Counted from the stretch's first letter, positions 52,470 to 62,560 are shown. The stretch: DNA of 64,000 nucleotides from Carboxylicivirga marina (GCF_016612505.1 NZ_JAENRR010000010.1:60304-124303); one strand, 5' to 3'. The notes: a model not told the origin generated them from the letters alone. A program made the numbers and translations.

Positions 52470-53517
52470 CGCTGGGTTTTATTAAAGGGATTTGGACAAT
52501 GTAATTTCCACCTCTTTCTTCAAAAGTTGGCGAATCACAATTTAGCAATTTAAACTTTTCAATGAGGTTTTGTTGACCTGTTTGTGTTGAATCTTCGGTA
52601 CTGTTTTTTGCTTGTAAGGTATTGCTAATGAGCAGTGTTTGATTGCTGTAGATGATTTCGAGTGTTAAAGGATGCTTCTTTGATACCACATTGTGTTTAA
52701 ATACATTCTCTACAATTACCTGAAGAGTTAGGGGGGGGATCAAATAGTAGTAACAATTCTCACAGATATTAACCTTAAAACTAAAACCATCTTCAAACCT
52801 GAATTTATATAGGTTAAGGTAGGTTTCAATAAATTCTAACTCTTCATTGACTGATACTAAGTCCTGCTTGTTTATTGACAATACGTAACGATAAATACTT
52901 GCGAAATCCTGAATGAAACGGTCAGCCTTCTCAGTACTTTCATAAATCAAGGAGGAAAGGACACTCAGGTTGTTAAATAAGAAATGGTGATCCAATTGCT
53001 CCTTTAAAGCCGCGTATTTTGATTTTATTTGCTCTTTCTCAAGGTTAGCAAGCTTAATTTCAAGTTTGTTTCGTTCTTCTGTAGCAACAATCATTTCAAC
53101 CACTACCATCAATAAGGCGCTGATCATTAATGGCATAATGTACATCATGATTTTGTACTTATCATCAGGACCATGATTTTGTAACCAACCAAAATTAAAG
53201 GCCAGATTAAAAGCGGTAATCATCAGAACGGGAAAAAACAATGCAACAATAAAATCAATTAGTGAGCGAATTAACCAGTTTTGAGCCCAGGGGTATTTCA
53301 CATTTAGCTTACGAATGACATAATTATAGAAAAAGACCAATATCAGCGTTTCACCAATGCCAAAGAATACACGTTCAAAAGGCATCTGACTGATTTCCTC
53401 AATCGTCCGGTATTTAAAAATGACGGACAAAACCATGGCTATGGCAATAATGCCAAATAAGATCAATGGCGTTAAGAGTAACTTCAGGCGTTTGTTTCGA
53501 GCTAAAATATTCTGCAT
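52462..53517 (-). CDS. LytS/YpdA-type sensor histidine kinase
   Basis: A 351-residue membrane kinase. Four predicted helices lie in the first 145 residues, a coiled-coil linker at about 143-175, and the His-kinase core starts with EQLDHHFLFNNLSVL, where His178 is the acceptor. The proline of the usual P-H-F-L-F-N motif is replaced by His177. The ATPase part has PPLTLQVIVENVFKHNV (N-box). It pairs with the overlapping LytTR regulator. With no large extracellular domain, the signal is probably sensed in the membrane. Confidence 0.93.
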   Translation of the reverse strand: MQNILARNKRLKLLLTPLILFGIIAIAMVLSVIFKYRTIEEISQMPFERVFFGIGETLILVFFYNYVIRKLNVKYPWAQNWLIRSLIDFIVALFFPVLMITAFNLAFNFGWLQNHGPDDKYKIMMYIMPLMISALLMVVVEMIVATEERNKLEIKLANLEKEQIKSKYAALKEQLDHHFLFNNLSVLSSLIYESTEKADRFIQDFASIYRYVLSINKQDLVSVNEELEFIETYLNLYKFRFEDGFSFKVNICENCYYYLIPPLTLQVIVENVFKHNVVSKKHPLTLEIIYSNQTLLISNTLQAKNSTEDSTQTGQQNLIEKFKLLNCDSPTFEERGGNYIVQIPLIKPSDD

Positions 53518-53523
53518 AAAGTT

Positions 53524-54849
53524 CTATTGAATCAGTTGTCCACTCAGTTGTAGTAAATAGAATTCAGCCACTTTGGCTTTGTATTGAGCATCATTAAACT
53601 GTGCCGCTACATTCAGAAGGTTTTGTTGGGCTGCTCTGAATTCGATGGAAGTAACACGACCAATCTGAAACATTTCCTGCGTTTGCTCAAAGTTTAAGCG
53701 GGCTTGCGCCATACTGCTCTCTTGCAGTTCCACAATCTTTCGTTTGTAGATGTAATCGGTGTAAGCATTGGAGGCGTCACGCTCAATCTCAGATTTAACC
53801 TGATAGGTACGCTCTTGCTGACCTATGTAATCCAGTTTTGCATTCTTCTCGCGCGTGCTTTGTTGCCTTCCGTTAAACACATTAAACTTAAGTGAAACAC
53901 CTGCAGATGTGCCAATGTTTTCATTGTAAAGTAATTGCCCGGCATCATTATCCTGGCGGTTATAACCATATTGTCCGTAAGCCGAAAGGGTAGGATACTT
54001 AGCCGCATTGGTGATTTTTACATCCAGGTTACTTATTTTCTCTTGTTGCTGTTGCACCACAAGACGCGAGTTATTCAATAGCGCAGCAGTAATAATTTCA
54101 TCAGCTTTTAAATCATCGCGGTAGTTAATGGTTTTATCTACTTCATATAAGTTTTGAATTGGGACACCCAGTACTAAGTTGAGATCCTTAATGCTTTGAA
54201 TAAAAGCCTGCTCTGTTTCGAGTATGGTGGTGCTGTCGTTGTTCATGTCTACTTCAGCATTGAGCACGTCTAACTGGTTGGCTTGCCCATATGATTTTTG
54301 GTCGATGGCTTTTTGCAGGCGCTCCTTGCTTATGCGCATTGATTCTTTAGCCAGGTGCAGGTTTTGCTGAGTTCGGCATACCTGGTAATAGCGTTCGGCT
54401 ACTTGTACGATTGTTGTCTCCGTTTGCTGGCGTAAAACTGTTTCCTGCAGGTTGTCGCTACTCTTAAGTTTTTTGTAAGTGTAAATGTTACCAAATCCAT
54501 CGAAGAAAGTATAATCAATTCGAGCATTGGCATTGTAGCTCATTGATTTGGCGTCATCCACTTCAATGGGTTCATCTTGCCCAATGATTTCGATTTTAGT
54601 ATCATTCTTTGAATAATCGGTGCCGCCACTCACGCTTAACGATGGTAACAGGCCGGCGTTACCAATGGAATTATTGTTTTTGGCTTTTTCGCGCTCTGCC
54701 GTAGCAATTTTAATATCGTAATTATTTACCAGAGCTATTTCAACAGCTTTTGATAAGCTTAATTGCACGGTAGAATCGGGTGTAACTTGCGCAAAAGAAG
54801 CTATGTACATGCACGAAAATAGAGCTAGTACTATATGTTTAGTTTTCAT
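53524..54849 (-). CDS. TolC-family outer-membrane efflux protein
   Basis: A 441-residue outer-membrane factor. A signal peptide (ending ASFAQ) precedes two tandem OEP repeats with the family motifs LSLSKAVEIALVNNYDIKIA, GTSAGVSLKFNVFNGRQQ and RVTSIEFRAAQQNLLNVAAQ. It forms the outer-membrane exit duct of the adjacent RND pump. The ATG at 54849 is preferred to the TTG at 54858 and gives an 11-bp overlap with the pump gene end, implying coupled translation. Confidence 0.94.
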   Translation of the reverse strand: MKTKHIVLALFSCMYIASFAQVTPDSTVQLSLSKAVEIALVNNYDIKIATAEREKAKNNNSIGNAGLLPSLSVSGGTDYSKNDTKIEIIGQDEPIEVDDAKSMSYNANARIDYTFFDGFGNIYTYKKLKSSDNLQETVLRQQTETTIVQVAERYYQVCRTQQNLHLAKESMRISKERLQKAIDQKSYGQANQLDVLNAEVDMNNDSTTILETEQAFIQSIKDLNLVLGVPIQNLYEVDKTINYRDDLKADEIITAALLNNSRLVVQQQQEKISNLDVKITNAAKYPTLSAYGQYGYNRQDNDAGQLLYNENIGTSAGVSLKFNVFNGRQQSTREKNAKLDYIGQQERTYQVKSEIERDASNAYTDYIYKRKIVELQESSMAQARLNFEQTQEMFQIGRVTSIEFRAAQQNLLNVAAQFNDAQYKAKVAEFYLLQLSGQLIQ

Positions 54850-57800
54850 ATTCCTCAATGTATTTTATTTCTTTAATAGCTGGTTCAATCTCTTCACGAG
54901 TCACATCTTTACCCAATATGACTTGTTTCCACTTTAAGCGTGTGCCATTGGCAATTAACAGCATGACTGGTAAAAGTATCAGCGTTGTAGTGGTAGCCAT
55001 AGCCATACCGTAACTCACAGAAATAGCCATTGGAATTAAAAAACGCGCCTGCATACTGGTTTCCAGTAACATTGGAGCCATTCCTGCGATGGTTGTTAAG
55101 GTGGTGAGTACAATTGGTCTGAAACGCGATAGAGCTGCTTCTAATAGAGCTTTCTCGTAGGTCATGCCTTCTTTAAGGTTTATATTGAGCGCATTGATAA
55201 GTACAAGCGAGTCGTTAATCATTACACCAATGAGTGCAATAACCCCCATGCCCGACATTAGACTTAAAGACATCCCATGTATCCAGTGTCCTACGATAAC
55301 TCCCACAAGACTTAAAGGAATCATCATGTACACCAGGATGGATTGTGTGACCGAACGAAGTGTTAAGATGACAACACAAAACATCAGTAAGAGAATAATT
55401 GGCATTACTTTGGCCATTGAATCACCTACTTTTTTACTTTCTCGTTTTTGACCATCGTAATTGGCTTTTACACCCGGATATTTGGCATAGATAGGTGCCA
55501 ACACATCGCTTTCAATTTTTTTAATTAAATCGGGTAGCGAAGCCGTTGGGTCACTTTGATTGGCTTCTATTTGAACTTCACGGTCGAAATCGAGGTGCTG
55601 GATGCTTGAATAGCCGTTAACAGTTTTCATGGTCACCAGTTCAGATAGAGGATAAGCCATGCCATTTCCCATTCGAATTTTCATGTCTTCGAGCTGGCCG
55701 ATAGACTTTCGGTTGTCTTCGCTGTATTTTACCCATACTTTTACTTCATCCTGACCGCGCTGTAGACGTTGCGCTTCGTTACCCCAGAATGCTTCACGTA
55801 CTTGACCAATAACATCCTGTAGAGTGATGCCCAGATGGTGTGCTTTTTCTTTTAGTGTTAACTCAATCTCACGATTACCAATCGGTGTATTGTCTGATAC
55901 ATCGGTGACTTCGGGCATATCATTTAAGCCGCGTTTTAGTTCTTCCTTTGCCTTACGTAATGTTTCATTATCATCACCCACCAAAGAAATGACCAGGGCT
56001 TTGCCAAAGGGGTTGAATCCTTCGAAAAGCAGTGCTTCGGCACCAGGGATATCACCAACTTTTTCTCTTAGTCGAATGGTCACATCATCGGTTGTTGAAG
56101 CTCGTGATTCACCATCGAGAAGTGTGATTTGAATAGATGCTTTACTGCCGCTGCCCTGAAACTGCTGGAACGTTTGTTTAATAATACTGGCATTATTTGG
56201 TTGCAATGACTTCATGTCTTCATTGACTTCCCAAATGGCAGAGGTTATTTTATCCACTTCCTTTTGAGTGACTGACTCATCGGTACCCGATGGCATGGAT
56301 AAACTGATATTGATATTATCACCATCAACCTGAGGGAAGAAAGTAACGTTAACCCAACGAGCCTGCACCATGCCTATTGATATAATAAACATGGCCACAA
56401 ATGCTGCCAGCGTAATGGTTTTGTATTTGATTGCCAGCCTCACCAGTGGCATAAAAGTGATGTCGCGGAGCTTAAGTAAACCTCTTTCGGCCCAGCCCAT
56501 GTATTGCACCCACTTACTTTTGTAGTCAGGTTTTAAGGCTTTTGAGTGAGCTACATGAGCTGGCAAAAGTATAAGGCCTTCGATGAGTGAAACAAATAAA
56601 ATGGTTATCACCACAATGGATATTTCCTTAAACATATCGCCCATGCGCCCATCAAGGAAGATAAAGGCTGAGAAGGCCATCATGGTTGTTAAGATACCAG
56701 ATAAAACAGCCGGTGTTACTTCGAGTGTGCCATCAACGGCCGCTTTAATTGGTTTCTTGCCTTTTTGCCAATGGCGGTATATGTTTTCAGCAACAATAAT
56801 TGCGTCATCCACCAGAATACCCAGCACGAGAATAAGTCCAAATAAGGATAACATATTTATGGTAACTGGAGTGCCCGGTATGATGATGAACATACCCAGC
56901 ATAGAGAATGGGATACCCAAGGCCACCCAAAAGGCAATACGGGGGTTAAGGAATAGCGACAGGAACAAAAGAACAAGCACAATACCAATAATTCCATTTT
57001 TCCCCAGTAGTTCGATACGTTGATTCAAAAGGTCGCTTTGATCGCGAATGACAGTGGCGGTCAGTTGCTCCTGACTTTCGTTAAACTCAGCAATGTATTC
57101 TTTAACGGCATCGGTGGCAGTCATGATATCTTCCGAGAAGGTATTCTGAATGGTTACCACAACACCTTGCTTGTTGTTGAACAATACCTCCGAGGGTGAA
57201 TCGGCCCATTGGTCTTGTATGGTAGCCACATCTTTTAATCGGATAATGCCACCATTGGGTGTGTTACGAATAACGATATCTTCGATGCCTTCACTTTGGT
57301 ACTCGCGGTTACGTACACGAATAAATAACTCTTCTTCACCATCTTTAATGCTACCACCTGTCATAATGAGGTTGGTAGATGCTACAGCTCGTGCCACTTC
57401 GGAGAAGGTGATGCTGTATGACTCAAGTGCATCTTCTTTTAGCAGAATAGCAATTTCTTCATCAGGATAACCACCTATACTTACCTTTGAAATGCCTTCC
57501 ATGCGCAACAAGTCGTGCTCCATCTTCCGAGCAGTTTCTTTTAGCGATTTTAGCGATATTTCGGTTTCTTCATTCGGTGTTACCACATAGTTAATCGAGA
57601 AGTTAACGTCATCGTGCTTGTAGGTAACCACTGATTCTATAGCCACCGGAAAGGAGGCGATGCGTTCAACCTCATTCTTAACTTTAATAAGTGCTTCATC
57701 CATGTCAGTGCCTTTCAGCATTTCAATGGTTACAGTTCCTGAGTTTTCGCGCGAAACAGAAGTAATACGATCCATGCCCTCAAGGCCTTTTACGTTTTCT

Positions 57801-58006
57801 TCTATTTTAAGTATAGCGCCTTCTTCTACTTCCTCGGGCGAAGCTCCCGGATAAACAATATCAACATAAATGAAGCGCTGAGGAACGTTGGGGAAGAAGT
57901 TTTTTTGAATGCCTGTTAATGAAATAGCACCAAATAGCAGCGTCATTATTAAAATGAGGTTGACCGCTACCGGAAATTTCATAAAGTAGGCTATGAAGTT
58001 TTTCAT
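54839..58006 (-). CDS. RND efflux pump permease (AcrB/HAE family)
   Basis: A 1055-residue inner-membrane transporter with the standard two-fold layout: a helix at about 13-33, a large periplasmic porter domain, six helices at about 335-540, a second porter domain and six C-terminal helices. The paired aspartates of the proton relay are visible in GILVDDAIIVAENIYRH. Porter and helix hallmarks include VYPGASPEEVEEG, GYPDEEIAI and ALIGVMINDSLVLINALN. The substrate cannot be predicted; the family ranges from drugs to metals and lipids, but heavy-metal CusA signature methionines are not evident. It is the core of a five-gene block with adaptor, TolC and a two-component system. Confidence 0.95.
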   Translation of the reverse strand: MKNFIAYFMKFPVAVNLILIMTLLFGAISLTGIQKNFFPNVPQRFIYVDIVYPGASPEEVEEGAILKIEENVKGLEGMDRITSVSRENSGTVTIEMLKGTDMDEALIKVKNEVERIASFPVAIESVVTYKHDDVNFSINYVVTPNEETEISLKSLKETARKMEHDLLRMEGISKVSIGGYPDEEIAILLKEDALESYSITFSEVARAVASTNLIMTGGSIKDGEEELFIRVRNREYQSEGIEDIVIRNTPNGGIIRLKDVATIQDQWADSPSEVLFNNKQGVVVTIQNTFSEDIMTATDAVKEYIAEFNESQEQLTATVIRDQSDLLNQRIELLGKNGIIGIVLVLLFLSLFLNPRIAFWVALGIPFSMLGMFIIIPGTPVTINMLSLFGLILVLGILVDDAIIVAENIYRHWQKGKKPIKAAVDGTLEVTPAVLSGILTTMMAFSAFIFLDGRMGDMFKEISIVVITILFVSLIEGLILLPAHVAHSKALKPDYKSKWVQYMGWAERGLLKLRDITFMPLVRLAIKYKTITLAAFVAMFIISIGMVQARWVNVTFFPQVDGDNINISLSMPSGTDESVTQKEVDKITSAIWEVNEDMKSLQPNNASIIKQTFQQFQGSGSKASIQITLLDGESRASTTDDVTIRLREKVGDIPGAEALLFEGFNPFGKALVISLVGDDNETLRKAKEELKRGLNDMPEVTDVSDNTPIGNREIELTLKEKAHHLGITLQDVIGQVREAFWGNEAQRLQRGQDEVKVWVKYSEDNRKSIGQLEDMKIRMGNGMAYPLSELVTMKTVNGYSSIQHLDFDREVQIEANQSDPTASLPDLIKKIESDVLAPIYAKYPGVKANYDGQKRESKKVGDSMAKVMPIILLLMFCVVILTLRSVTQSILVYMMIPLSLVGVIVGHWIHGMSLSLMSGMGVIALIGVMINDSLVLINALNINLKEGMTYEKALLEAALSRFRPIVLTTLTTIAGMAPMLLETSMQARFLIPMAISVSYGMAMATTTTLILLPVMLLIANGTRLKWKQVILGKDVTREEIEPAIKEIKYIEEYEN

Positions 58007-58106
58007 CTTTTTTTTATTTGTTAGTCATTAGACAGCAGTTAGTAGTGGAAAAGAAGCGGGTAGAAATGATATCCTGGAACTCATCACTCTTCACTCATTA
58101 CTTTGC

Positions 58107-59219
58107 TTATTCATTCACACGCACTGTCATGCCGTTATAGGCACTTTTGACCACTGTTGATAGCACGGCAGTGCCTGCATCTAGTCCTTTGATAATGGCA
58201 TAATCACCTTGGCGTGTAATCACCTGCACTTGCTGAAGTTTTAGTGCGTTATTATCAACGATGTACAATTGGTTGTTATTGTTTACCATTTTTCGAGGGA
58301 TGCGCATGGCATTTTGAAGTGCTTGTTGTTCAATCTCGGCATTGAGGTACATCCCTTCTTTTAATGCCCCTCCTTTGGTGCGGATAAATACTTTAACACT
58401 TTGCGACTGCTCATCAATATCACCACTGATACGCACGACCTTACCAGTCCATTGTCCGCTAATTTCAGAAGATGTCAGGCGTGTTTCAGTACCTACTTTA
58501 ATTTGCTCCATATTGGCAAGCGGTATGGTAATTTCCAGGTCGTATTGTGAGGTGCTAATCATGGTACCTAAGGCTGTTCCAGATCGGACGGCTGTTCCGG
58601 CTTCAGCACTTACTGCAGTTACCACACCTGTAAATGGGGCACGTATGGTGTATTTGATAATTTTTTCTTCGCCTGACTTTACCGAATAGTATTTACTCAA
58701 GATGCCTTTCCCGGATAAATAAAAGCGTTCCTGGTCACTCTTGGCCTCAGGTATGATGGGTAATTTCTTATCCATTTCGATGGATGAAACATAGTTTCGC
58801 CAAACAGGATATGAATCGGGATAATCTGATTTTAAATCGGGCAGGATAGAGGTTGCTAAAGTAATAAAATCGCTTTTTTGCGAAAGTAGATTCATGTAAT
58901 ACTCCTGCTTATCAATTTCAAGCATTACATCTCCTTTTTTGTAGCTTTTGCCTTCTTTAAATTTTCGAGCCGACGGTAGTAACTGACCTTCTACCTGTGC
59001 TACAACTTCAAAACGGTCAACAGCACGAAGTTTGCCGGTACCACTGTAATGATGTTCAATGGTTTCGGATTCCGGGTAAATAACATTCACCAAGACTCCT
59101 TTTTTAGGAGGCAGTTCCTTGGCTCCTTTTTCGTCTGAGCCTTTAATGATTTTGGTAAATGCAACGGCAATAATCACTATAACAAGGGCAATGGCCAGTG
59201 ATACTCCTTTTTTATTCAT
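58107..59219 (-). CDS. RND efflux periplasmic adaptor (membrane fusion protein)
   Basis: A 370-residue adaptor with an N-terminal membrane anchor (about 7-26, no lipobox). The lipoyl-like halves flank a short alpha-helical part: VVAQVEGQLLPSARKFKEGKS and YTIRAPFTGVVTAVSAEAGT. A beta-barrel domain follows (VGTETRLTSSEISGQWTGKV, KEGMYLNAEI). The helical hairpin (about 115-170) is short. It links the RND permease to TolC in the periplasm. It is the first gene of the efflux block; a 100-bp gap separates it from the permease gene. Confidence 0.93.
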   Translation of the reverse strand: MNKKGVSLAIALVIVIIAVAFTKIIKGSDEKGAKELPPKKGVLVNVIYPESETIEHHYSGTGKLRAVDRFEVVAQVEGQLLPSARKFKEGKSYKKGDVMLEIDKQEYYMNLLSQKSDFITLATSILPDLKSDYPDSYPVWRNYVSSIEMDKKLPIIPEAKSDQERFYLSGKGILSKYYSVKSGEEKIIKYTIRAPFTGVVTAVSAEAGTAVRSGTALGTMISTSQYDLEITIPLANMEQIKVGTETRLTSSEISGQWTGKVVRISGDIDEQSQSVKVFIRTKGGALKEGMYLNAEIEQQALQNAMRIPRKMVNNNNQLYIVDNNALKLQQVQVITRQGDYAIIKGLDAGTAVLSTVVKSAYNGMTVRVNE

Positions 59220-59453
59220 AACAGTGGGTATAATATTGTTGATATAAACTAAATTGAAACTAAGTGCAAAAGTGTCCTTTTTCTTTCTTTTAATATAGAA
59301 AGAACGAATGAAGTTAGAAAAAAGATGAATGAATTGGTATTGCCATGATATTGATTTGTGGAATTGGTGCTGAGTTGAATGCTTGGTCGATTTTATGTGG
59401 TTTTTACTTCAGTCTCTGGACTCCCGGTCTCCGGACTTATTTATGCTAATTTC
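59220..59453. other. Divergent intergenic region
   Basis: A gap between the efflux operon and the transglutaminase-like gene. Apart from a TTTCTTTCTTTTAATATAGA AT-rich stretch with an imperfect dyad near 59280-59315 (CTTTCTTTTAATATAGAAAG), which could be an operator for the efflux operon, I see nothing in it. Confidence 0.3.
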
Positions 59454-59483
59454 TTGGAACAATATTTGTTTCGCGTACCTTTG
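59454..59483 (+). promoter_or_regulatory. Putative promoter of the transglutaminase-like gene
   Basis: TTGG (59454-59457), an 18-bp spacer and TACCTTTG (59476-59483) match the phylum consensus. It lies 43 bp before the ATG at 59527, which supports that start over the in-frame codon at 59383. Confidence 0.6.
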
Positions 59484-59526
59484 TGTTGCTCTTCTTTGGG
59501 CAACAGCTAACCTAAAAAGCAAAAAT

Positions 59527-62238
59527 ATGAAGCAGCTATTATTGTTGTCACTTGTGTTGTTTGGAACACTTAACGTGGCCTTTGGGCAAATCGATCAGGA
59601 TGATCCGTTTAAAAAGATGGATGAAAAGTACAATGCCCGCATGCAAAAGATGAATCAGGATTATGAAGCTAACCTGAAACGCATGCAAGCTGAGTACGAT
59701 GAACGCTTAAAAAAGATGAATCAAGCCTTTAAGAAATACCTGAAAAAGGGCTTCTCAGAAGTGGAGCAAACCGAAGAAAAAGTAAAACCAGTTGAGGTGC
59801 CAAAACCCATTAAACAGCCAACTTTCAAACCAGATAAAGATATAAAAGTAAAGCCTGTTGATAAGCTGGACCCTGTTGAAGTGCCTGATCGGGTTGATAT
59901 TCCTGAAAAACGCGATGTGCCTGAAGAACTCATCTTGCCTGAGCCTGTTAAGCCTGATGTGGTTGTTGCAGAGGCAGCCGCTTTTTCGATAGCGCCCATT
60001 TTTAAAGTACCTGATGGAGCCGAAGCTTATGCAAAGGATTTAACGATTGACTTTTTTGGTAGTCCGGCTACTTTAGTGGCAGATAAAAGAATGAGTGCCT
60101 TGACAATAAAAAGCGTTAAGCCTGCCTCATTTGCCAGTTACTGGGATGACTTTACAGAGACTTATTATCAGCTATATATCGAATCTTTGCTTGAGTACGC
60201 TGAAGAAAAGAATTTGAACGACTGGGGTATTTATCAGCTGATAGATTTGAGTTCAAAGAAGTTACATACAACGGCCAATGGGCGAGCTATGTGGACATGG
60301 GCTATGCTCAATCAGGCTGGTTATCAGGCTAAGATAGGTTATTCGGGTAGTTCGGTGTATTTGCTGTTGCCCTTTATGCAAGAGGTGTACGAGAAGCCGT
60401 TCTATAAAATTGATGGTGCTAACTACTATTTGATGAGTGGAAAAAAAGGCATCAAAAACATGATGACTTATACCAAAAGCTTTGGAGGCGCCACTAAAAA
60501 AGTAGATTTGCATTTGCCATTTGCACTCAACTACACTGATACTGATAATACTGTTGTTCGCAAAACAACGTTGCCAAACGAAACACAGGCGCTGCAGTTG
60601 AAGATGGATAAAACCATCATGGCCTTTTTAGCCAGTTATCCGCAAACGGTGAGTACGGTTTATTTAAATGCAGCGATGTCGGCTAATGTAAAAGAAGCGT
60701 TATATGAGCATATTCAGCCTCGTATTGAAGGCAAGAGCGAAACGCAGGCGGTTACTTATCTGCTGGATTATCTGCATAACTCATTTGAATACAAAACCGA
60801 CCGCGACCAGTTTAACCGCGAAAAAATGTTTTTCCCTGATGAGATTTTCTATTATCCGTATTCCGACTGCGAGGATCGCACAGTCTTATTTACACGATTG
60901 GTGAATGAGCTATTAGGGCTGGATGCCATTGCGATTACTTATTTTAGTCACATGGCAGCGGCCGTCTCATTCTCCGGGCCGGTTGAAGGCTATTCGTTTT
61001 TGGTAGATGGACGTCGTTATACGATTACTGACCCCACCTACATCAATGCACCCATTGGTTCGGTGATGCCCGATTACGAAGGATACACGCCAATGGCTAT
61101 TAAGATAAATAACGATAGCCGATTGAATAATATCTGGCAGACGATTGCCCGATCGCTGGAGAAGGGTAACGAAGGTCATATCGTTATTTCAGACCGCACA
61201 GTTGCTGAAAATGGTAAAATGATGGTGACCGGTTGGTTTACCAATGATATTAGCATTGGAGGAAACCAATATTCGGCCTATGGTGGTACACGTGATTTGT
61301 GGTTTGCCACCTTTAGCCAGGGAGGAGCACTCGAGTGGTTTACGCCGGTTAATTGTAGCGATAATGGTTTTACACAGGCCTTTAATGCCGGCAAAGAGGG
61401 CAATGTATATGCTTTAATTAATTACACCGGAGCAGTGAGTGTCAATCGTCGTAAGTTGGCTAAAAGCCAGCAGGCGGCTCACCTTGTATTGGGATTATCC
61501 AACAGAGCTCAACCGTTTCTAAACGAGAACATTGATTTTGAAGCGCCGGAGGGTAAAAAGTTGGCTTTCTATGGTAAGTACAAAGCTGATGGAACAAAAA
61601 TTGATTTACTATCATTTCCGACTGATAAGGTGAAGTTTGACCCTAAAATTACCATCGACTCAAAAAATGAAGTGGTGGTACGTGGTGTTGTTGGCGAAAT
61701 TGAAGGGTTAACCAAAGATGTACCAATCCTGTTGTCAAGTGCAAGCTTTAGTGCCGAAGACCAGATTGAATCATACATGAAGGTATATGAACAGCAGCAT
61801 GTGAATCGTCATATGGTGGCCTTGTTTTCAACCTTGAAGTTGTTGTCTCAAAATGGTGGACGCATCTCAGGGATTACCGTACGCAACCTGATGAATAAGA
61901 ATAATCCGGATTTTTACAAAGAGAATCCCGATGTCTACAAAAGCCTGCTGAGCATGCAATTTGTGATTAACGATGGAGGTGTTGTAAAGGTGGAAACCTA
62001 CAAAGGGCGTCATGTTTCACTGTTCTCCATGAAAATTAAAAACAACAGTAATCTGCAGATTGTGAAACCTGATGAGGAGACTTACCTGATTAAGTTTCTG
62101 AATGGAGTACAGGTGGGTAAAGCCATTGTATGGTACGACCTAAATGCCATCACTTTTGAACCCAATGGCGATATGGAATTTGATTATGATACCGACCATA
62201 CAAAGCGCATTGTGAGTATTGATGAGGTGATAGAGTAG
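59527..62238 (+). CDS. Secreted coiled-coil protein with transglutaminase-like domain
   Basis: A 903-residue exported protein (signal peptide ending VAFGQ). Residues about 25-75 form a charged coiled coil with a repeating KKM-NQ/KRM-Q pattern (KKMDEKYNARMQKMNQDYE). Residues about 80-140 form a Pro/Val/Lys/Glu-rich stalk with repeated KPV, VEVP and VDIPE elements. A transglutaminase-like (papain-fold) domain follows, with a likely triad Cys448 (YSDCEDRTVLF), His475 (TYFSHMAAAV) and Asp502 (YTITDPTY), 27 residues apart each. The C-terminal 370 residues are beta-rich. There is no sorting tail or lipobox. It may be a protease or amidase, or a non-catalytic relative; the stalk and coiled coil suggest it spans the periplasm or is cell-wall linked. 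Confidence 0.75.
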   Translation: MKQLLLLSLVLFGTLNVAFGQIDQDDPFKKMDEKYNARMQKMNQDYEANLKRMQAEYDERLKKMNQAFKKYLKKGFSEVEQTEEKVKPVEVPKPIKQPTFKPDKDIKVKPVDKLDPVEVPDRVDIPEKRDVPEELILPEPVKPDVVVAEAAAFSIAPIFKVPDGAEAYAKDLTIDFFGSPATLVADKRMSALTIKSVKPASFASYWDDFTETYYQLYIESLLEYAEEKNLNDWGIYQLIDLSSKKLHTTANGRAMWTWAMLNQAGYQAKIGYSGSSVYLLLPFMQEVYEKPFYKIDGANYYLMSGKKGIKNMMTYTKSFGGATKKVDLHLPFALNYTDTDNTVVRKTTLPNETQALQLKMDKTIMAFLASYPQTVSTVYLNAAMSANVKEALYEHIQPRIEGKSETQAVTYLLDYLHNSFEYKTDRDQFNREKMFFPDEIFYYPYSDCEDRTVLFTRLVNELLGLDAIAITYFSHMAAAVSFSGPVEGYSFLVDGRRYTITDPTYINAPIGSVMPDYEGYTPMAIKINNDSRLNNIWQTIARSLEKGNEGHIVISDRTVAENGKMMVTGWFTNDISIGGNQYSAYGGTRDLWFATFSQGGALEWFTPVNCSDNGFTQAFNAGKEGNVYALINYTGAVSVNRRKLAKSQQAAHLVLGLSNRAQPFLNENIDFEAPEGKKLAFYGKYKADGTKIDLLSFPTDKVKFDPKITIDSKNEVVVRGVVGEIEGLTKDVPILLSSASFSAEDQIESYMKVYEQQHVNRHMVALFSTLKLLSQNGGRISGITVRNLMNKNNPDFYKENPDVYKSLLSMQFVINDGGVVKVETYKGRHVSLFSMKIKNNSNLQIVKPDEETYLIKFLNGVQVGKAIVWYDLNAITFEPNGDMEFDYDTDHTKRIVSIDEVIE

Positions 62239-62560
62239 ATATAAGACTCAAGATTCAAGACTTAAGATAAAAGACTCGAGACACAAGATGTAATCAGAGA
62301 AATTGCTTTAAAACTAATTATACCACCCCGCCTGTCGGCACCCCTCCTAAAATTCAGAGCCTGTCCCGACATTGTCGGGAAGGGGACGGTTTTTCCTCCC
62401 TCTCCTCTTTGCCAAGGAGGAGTACCACGAAGTGGGGAGGTGGTTAAAATGTTTAAAGGCGAATTACCTGAAGATGTAATAAGCAATATATTGCCAATCA
62501 GACAGTTATGCATTTGCTATAAGACTCAAGACTTAAGATTGAAGAGCAACTTACCATATG
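62239..62560. repeat. Intergenic repeats including copy R4
   Basis: AAGACTCAAGA/AGACTTAAGA-type low-complexity repeats flank both sides (62246-62288 and 62519-62545). Between them is a CCCCTC-type palindromic repeat (62320-62455) with GCCTGTCCCGACATTGTCGG, CTCTTTGCCAAGGAG and TACCACGAAGTGG. No ORF is supported here. Confidence 0.6.

Noticed and set aside
59383..59526. N-terminal extension of the transglutaminase-like protein by 48 residues
   Set aside because: It covers the predicted promoter and hides the signal peptide starting at 59527.
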